A stretch of DNA of 64,000 nt from JAZDIU01 sp043804635 (GTDB taxonomy: Bacteria; Chloroflexota; Dehalococcoidia; Dehalococcoidales; UBA2162). The translations under genes and the position numbers were made by a program. The stretch spans positions 27,034 through 91,033 of the forward strand of contig JAZDIU010000085.1 of assembly GCA_043804635.1 (NCBI GenBank), given 5' to 3'. Below, piece by piece: positions 60,632 to 64,000 of the stretch (positions are counted from its first letter, which is position 1; every line of letters starts with the position of its first letter). The notes beneath the pieces were generated by a model, which was not told the DNA's origin, did not search any database, and saw only the letters and a program-made list of their open reading frames with translations.

Positions 60632-61198
60632 ATGGACATAGTTTTATGGGTTATTTTAGGGATAGTAGTAATTCTTATCATTGTAGTAATCGGAACATAT
60701 AACGGACTGGTCGGTTTACGGAATCAGGTTAAAAACGCCTGGGCACAGATTGACGTCCAACTGAAACGACGCTACGACCTCATTCCTAACTTGGTAGAAA
60801 CGGTCAGGGGCTATATGAAACACGAACGGGAAACGCTCGAGGCAGTCACCAAAGCCCGCAATGTTGCCCAGCAGGCGTCATCGGAAGGAGCCGGTGCCCG
60901 CTCTAAAGCAGAAGGCGAACTGAGTTCTGCTCTAGCCAGGCTACTTGTCGTCGTTGAGCGTTATCCCGACCTCAAGGCTAATCAAAACTTCTTAGCTCTC
61001 CAGGAGGAACTGACTTCGATGGAGAACAAGATTAGCTTCTCCCGTCAGTTTTATAATGATTCCGTTCTGAAATATAACAATAAGACCCAGATGTTTCCTT
61101 CCAACATAATCGCCGGTATGATGGGTTTTAAGCAGAGCGAATTTTTTGAGACTACCGCTCCCGAAGAGAGGACCGCGCCCAAGGTAAGCTTCACTTAA
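60632..61198 (+). CDS. lemA: LemA family protein
   Basis: A 188-residue membrane-anchored protein: helix 1 (about 3-22), then YNGLVGLRNQVKNAWAQIDV and LKRRYDLIPNLVETVRGYMK, typical of LemA, and the C-terminal FSRQFYNDSVLKYNNKTQMF. LemA folds as a helical bundle on the outer face. It stands immediately upstream of htpX (about 170 bases apart), a pairing common in bacteria, which suggests a functional link to envelope proteolysis. Confidence 0.92.
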   Translation: MDIVLWVILGIVVILIIVVIGTYNGLVGLRNQVKNAWAQIDVQLKRRYDLIPNLVETVRGYMKHERETLEAVTKARNVAQQASSEGAGARSKAEGELSSALARLLVVVERYPDLKANQNFLALQEELTSMENKISFSRQFYNDSVLKYNNKTQMFPSNIIAGMMGFKQSEFFETTAPEERTAPKVSFT

Positions 61199-61224
61199 CT
61201 ATTAAACGGAAATACCTTTAATAT

Positions 61225-61249
61225 CCCTTCTCCCTTGAGGGGAGAAGGG
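61225..61249. repeat. CCCTTCTCCC hairpin and related repeat words between lemA and htpX
   Basis: A stem CCCTTCTCCC (61225-61234) pairs with GGGAGAAGGG (61240-61249). The following 60 bases carry CCCCTCACCTTAGTCC-like repeat text. This belongs to the purine/pyrimidine hairpin family also seen at 28080-28107, 26826 and 40662. Confidence 0.6.
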
Positions 61250-61367
61250 TAGGATGAGGGTGTTTTAATGAACTATTAAGTCCCCCTCACCTTAGTCCTT
61301 TCCCACAAGGGGCGAGGAGATTCAATATTTGGTTTATTTCTTGACCAAGTACTTAATTGCATAAATT

Positions 61368-62570
61368 ATGTGGGAACAAATAAGGTCTAACCAGATGAGG
61401 TCGGCAATCCTGGTTGCCGGAATGGGAGTTTTGTTGCTCCTGCTCGGCTATTTCATGGGCATTTACTTTTTCAACGATGCCATAGCTGGCATGGTAATCG
61501 CCCTGATAGTGTGGGGAATAATGAACCTTGTCGCCTATTTTCAGGGAGACAGCATACTGCTGGCAGTCTCTGGAGCACACAAGATTACCCGTGACGACCA
61601 TCCCCGGCTCTACAACATCGTAGAGGAAATGAAGATTGCCTCAGGCTTGGAGAAGATGCCCGATATTTATATCATCGACGACCCAGCATTGAATGCTTTT
61701 GCCACCGGGCGCTCGCCTGATAAAGCCTCGGTAGCGGTTACTTCCGGCCTGCTCCAGAAGCTCAACCGCGACCAGCTTCAAGGCGTGATTGGACACGAGA
61801 TGGCGCACGTTAAAAACCGGGATGTTTTACTGATGTCGATGGCGGGCATCATTCTGGGCACTATTGTAATCATCGCCTGGTATGCCTCGCGGATGCTCTT
61901 CTATGGCGGTATGAGTGGTGGTAGAAGGGATTCCAGGAGGGGTGGCGGTGGGCAGGGGCAGATAATTATCCTGGCAATCGGTATTATCTTTATGATACTG
62001 GCGCCGATTGCCGCTCAATTACTTTACTTCGCTGTTTCCAGGAAAAGAGAATATTTAGCCGACGCTTCCTCTGCCTTGTATACCAGGTATCCGGAGGGAT
62101 TAGCTCAGGCTCTGGAAAAGATTGCCGGCTCGACCACTCAGCTAAAGTCGGCTAACCAGGCAACCGCCCCGATGTATACCGTCAACCCATTCCGCCAGCA
62201 GGGAAGAGCCGCCGCCGATCTTAGCAGTACCCACCCGCCGATATCGGAGCGGGTACGGATTCTGCGGGCGATGGCTGGCGCCTCTCCCGCCGATTACGAG
62301 CGTGCCTATCAACAGGTGAAGGGAAGGGGTATTGTTCCGGCATCGGCGCTGGCAGCAGCCGGGACTGTTTCATTACGCTCAGCATCGGCGGTTTCCCGGG
62401 AAGAAGCCGCCGATAATATAGAGCGTGCCCGCGAAACTTCAGGCTTGATGTACCGGCTGGGTAACTACCGGACCATCAACTGCAATTGCGGCACCACTTT
62501 GAGAGTGCCCGCCACGTTCCCGGCTTCGAGTATCAAATGCCCGCACTGTGGCAGAGTCCACCAGCTTTAA
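61368..62570 (+). CDS. htpX: HtpX-type M48 zinc metalloprotease with a C-terminal zinc ribbon
   Basis: A 400-residue membrane protease: two N-terminal helices (about 14-56), the zinc-binding HEMAH in GVIGHEMAHVKNRD (about residue 143), the third zinc ligand Glu near REYLADASSALYTRYPEGLA, and two more helices. The C-terminal tail ends in CNCGTTLRVPATF and IKCPHCGRVHQL, a zinc-ribbon extension absent from E. coli HtpX. It cleaves misfolded membrane proteins. No strong ribosome binding site precedes the ATG. Confidence 0.93.
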   Translation: MWEQIRSNQMRSAILVAGMGVLLLLLGYFMGIYFFNDAIAGMVIALIVWGIMNLVAYFQGDSILLAVSGAHKITRDDHPRLYNIVEEMKIASGLEKMPDIYIIDDPALNAFATGRSPDKASVAVTSGLLQKLNRDQLQGVIGHEMAHVKNRDVLLMSMAGIILGTIVIIAWYASRMLFYGGMSGGRRDSRRGGGGQGQIIILAIGIIFMILAPIAAQLLYFAVSRKREYLADASSALYTRYPEGLAQALEKIAGSTTQLKSANQATAPMYTVNPFRQQGRAAADLSSTHPPISERVRILRAMAGASPADYERAYQQVKGRGIVPASALAAAGTVSLRSASAVSREEAADNIERARETSGLMYRLGNYRTINCNCGTTLRVPATFPASSIKCPHCGRVHQL

Positions 62571-62581
62571 CGTCTATATAC

Positions 62582-62641
62582 TTTACATAACGCATAAAAT
62601 AACTAGAAGCTAAAACCCATTCAATTAGCCTTTAGTTGTTT
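62582..62641 (+). repeat. hairpin repeat family, copy 3 of 3
   Basis: TTTACATAACGCAT is followed by AAATAACTAGAAGCTAA and TTAGCCTTTAGTTGTTT, then TCTGAAATTTTTTTT. It lies 11 bases after the htpX stop, so it could act as a terminator there. The leader and stem words match copies 1 and 2, but one or two bases differ, so they are old copies. Confidence 0.85.
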
Positions 62642-62670
62642 CTGAAATTTTTTTTGTTGGTGTTTTACCT

Positions 62671-63240
62671 GTGGAAGCGAAGAAAAGAGCTAAGCCAGTA
62701 GTCCATATCGAGAACCTGCGCAAGGTCTACGTTGTCAGCCAGCAGGAGATGGGTATGAAGGCGGCACTGCAGGGTCTCGTCCGGCGCCGCAAAAAAGAAA
62801 TCCCCGCAGTCGACGGCATTTCTTTCGACCTGGCTCCGGGCGAGATAGTGGGCTTCCTCGGTCCTAACGGCGCGGGTAAGACGACGACTCTCAAGATGCT
62901 TTCAGGTCTGTTGCACCCCACATCGGGTGAAGCGACTGTGCTCGGCTATGTCCCGTGGAAACGGGAGAAGGCATTTCTGAGGCAAATCACGCTGGTGATG
63001 GGACAGCGCAATCAACTGGTGTGGGATATACCGGCTTTACACACATTCGAATTGAACCGGAGCATCTACCGGATTCCGACCGATGATTACCGCCGTACGC
63101 TGGGCGAGTTGACCGAGCTATTGGAGCTGGGGCCCCTCCTTAATAAGCCGGTCCGTAACCTTTCCCTCGGCGAACGGATGAAGTGTGAGATTACGGCTGC
63201 TCTGCTGCATCGTCCGAGCGTGGTCTTTCTGGATGAACCT
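62671..63240 (+). pseudogene. ABC-2 type ABC transporter ATP-binding protein, cut off after Walker B
   Basis: The first 190 codons are a clean ATPase of the NatA/daunorubicin-efflux kind: Walker A LGPNGAGKTTTLKML, Q-loop VMGQRNQLVWDIP, signature LSLGERMKCEITAALLHRPS and Walker B VVFLDEP. At 63240 family sequence stops. The expected LDEPTIGLD block, D-loop and H-loop are missing, and the frame continues into unrelated AT-rich sequence to 63453. The ATPase cannot be functional. The permease partner is not seen. Confidence 0.85.
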
Positions 63241-63243
63241 TTC

Positions 63244-63453
63244 ATGATTGAATTATCTGAAGACCAATTTTATTGTCTTCTGTGTCATATGCAATCTGAG
63301 TATAAAGAATTGTTTCAAGCCATAAAAAGCTGGAAGTACCTGTTGAAGATTGACATTCCTGGAGAATTGCTCAAAAAATTGAAGCTTGTATCACGCAGAA
63401 GAACTTTTAAGGGAACTTGCTCTTTCTGTAAAGAACATTTTTTGATTGATTAG
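63244..63453 (+). CDS. small Cys-containing protein of unknown function
   Basis: In the AT-rich segment after the break, ATG 63244 opens a 69-residue frame: MIELSEDQFYCLLCHMQSEY, then LLKIDIPGELLKKLKLVSRR and a CSFCKEHF near the end. It has two CXXC pairs. There is no ribosome binding site, probably because its original upstream was lost at the break point. I do not recognise the family. Confidence 0.45.
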   Translation: MIELSEDQFYCLLCHMQSEYKELFQAIKSWKYLLKIDIPGELLKKLKLVSRRRTFKGTCSFCKEHFLID

Positions 63454-63486
63454 TGTCTAATAAGTCAGCTCAGAGAAGAGGTATTT

Positions 63487-63897
63487 ATGCCGCGGAGAAG
63501 AACCACTATCGGTGTTGGTGCATTCGGACGTCCCGTTCATAAGGAACTGCATGAATGGGATGTGATGCGCAGGATAATAAGTCAACGTCAACCTTTGACT
63601 GAGGATGCCGTATTCTTCTTATTATCTCAGATGCTCAAGAAGAATAATCAAAGCACTATCCTTAAATGCGTACGAGGTAGTAAAGACATTGGAGGTTATA
63701 AATACTTCAATTTTTCGCCAGACATAGACTTATTAGAAGTTAGAAAGAATGGAATAATCGTTGGTTACGAATTAAAAGGTGTCACCAAATCAGCCAAAGG
63801 ACATACAAATCCCATCTATTATTCTGGTCTTGATGAAGCACTCTCATATCTAATTAATCCAATTTCATCTCCAATAAATGAGGTAGGATGGATTTAA
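63487..63897 (+). CDS. PD-(D/E)XK-like nuclease fragment, truncated at the IS edge
   Basis: A 136-residue AT-rich frame. SPDIDLLEVRKNGIIVGYEL followed by KG contains the pattern PD...(x)...ExK of restriction-endonuclease folds (here D-I-D then Y-E-L-K), and YYSGLDEALSYL is typical of this superfamily. The stop TAA at 63895 sits in the sequence where the IS3-like element begins, so the C-terminus may be lost. AGAGAAGAGG lies before the ATG. A defence or mobile-element role is possible but unproven. Confidence 0.55.
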   Translation: MPRRRTTIGVGAFGRPVHKELHEWDVMRRIISQRQPLTEDAVFFLLSQMLKKNNQSTILKCVRGSKDIGGYKYFNFSPDIDLLEVRKNGIIVGYELKGVTKSAKGHTNPIYYSGLDEALSYLINPISSPINEVGWI

Positions 63898-64000
63898 CGG
63901 ACACCAAAGTCAGGTAAAATAAGGAGACGGAGGTGTCAGATTGAAAAGGGGTCCCCAAGGAAGATACAGCAAGGAGTTTCGAGAGGAAGCAGTGAAACTG
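63898..64000 (+). mobile_element. left end of an IS3-family element with orfA start
   Basis: TTG 63941 begins a frame L-K-R-G-P-Q-G-R-Y-S-K-E-F-R-E-E-A-V-K-L, typical of the N-terminal helix-turn-helix of IS3-family OrfA, with GGAGACGGAGG upstream. The sequence GGACACCAAAGTCAGG just before it is a candidate terminal repeat. The rest lies outside the window, so IS type and length cannot be given. Confidence 0.8.

Noticed and set aside
1..64000. CRISPR array
   Set aside because: No regularly spaced direct repeats of 23-40 bases with unique spacers were seen; the repeats present are palindromic and scattered.

Overview
The window looks like a chromosomal segment of an anaerobic bacterium of the Chloroflexota, most plausibly a Dehalococcoidia-like lineage. 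This is inference from gene content: acyl-CoA, CoA-transferase and Old-Yellow-Enzyme metabolism, a double-cubane-type dehydratase protein, radical SAM, Rrf2 and multiheme proteins, and intergenic regions full of short palindromic repeats. No rRNA is present, so the taxon is not settled. The layout is about 58 protein genes, one tRNA, several structured leader and hairpin elements, one transposase remnant and the edge of an IS3-type element.

Region by region: 1-2735 carries a 5'-truncated acyl-CoA dehydrogenase, a coiled-coil zinc-ribbon protein, an RNase HI-like protein and a small membrane protein. 3086-10335 is all on the minus strand: two MFS exporters, then a fused housekeeping cluster transcribed rpsF-ssb-rpsR-rpmH-rnpA-yidD-[PQQ propeller lipoprotein]-yidC-khpB(jag). 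10463-13295 holds a GNAT enzyme, a COG2187-type kinase gene split by a transposase fragment, a THEP1-type NTPase and a 32-residue basic protein. 13383-17590 has a CoA-transferase, DinB, GNAT and an FtsX/LolD-like ABC pair. 17700-20902 holds an octaheme tandem-repeat cytochrome, a DsrE/YedF-like protein, a 2-hydroxyacyl-CoA dehydratase-family protein preceded by a leader RNA with terminator and antiterminator, and a CBS protein. 20994-31078 is metabolic: dienoyl-CoA reductase-like enzyme, CoA-transferase, flavin reductase, MFS, ketopantoate reductase-like protein, class V aminotransferase and glucan phosphorylase.

31992-40632 starts with tRNA-Arg and a SHOCT protein. It continues with a cupredoxin-HMA-P1B ATPase-YHS fusion, then an Rrf2 regulator with a clear promoter and operator upstream of metY-metX-metW and an unusual radical SAM protein. 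40923-46000 is a signalling set: a response regulator facing a 1199-residue multi-PAS kinase, which lies behind an orphan substrate-binding lipoprotein. 46216-56548 carries an MFS carrier, carB, pyrK, a frameshifted yjbQ, a P-loop kinase, a PHP phosphoesterase, ahcY (apparently starting at ATT), metK and a DUF5652 protein. 56621-62570 carries typA, a zinc ribbon protein, a ferritin-like/VIT1 fusion, a TFIIB-type zinc protein, LemA and HtpX. The right edge (62671-64000) is a breakpoint: an ABC ATPase is cut right after Walker B and joined to AT-rich sequence with a small Cys protein, a PD-(D/E)XK-like fragment and an IS3-type orfA.

Functionally, the window joins an activated methyl cycle (metX, metY, metW, ahcY, metK), redox and metal handling (octaheme protein, Cu ATPase, VIT1) and acyl-CoA chemistry. 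The observations most worth follow-up are the candidate cis-regulatory RNA in front of the dehydratase-family gene, the Cu ATPase with an internal ribosome binding site before its YHS domain, the radical SAM protein with CX8CX2C spacing, and a three-copy hairpin repeat. No CRISPR array and no complete defence system was seen.
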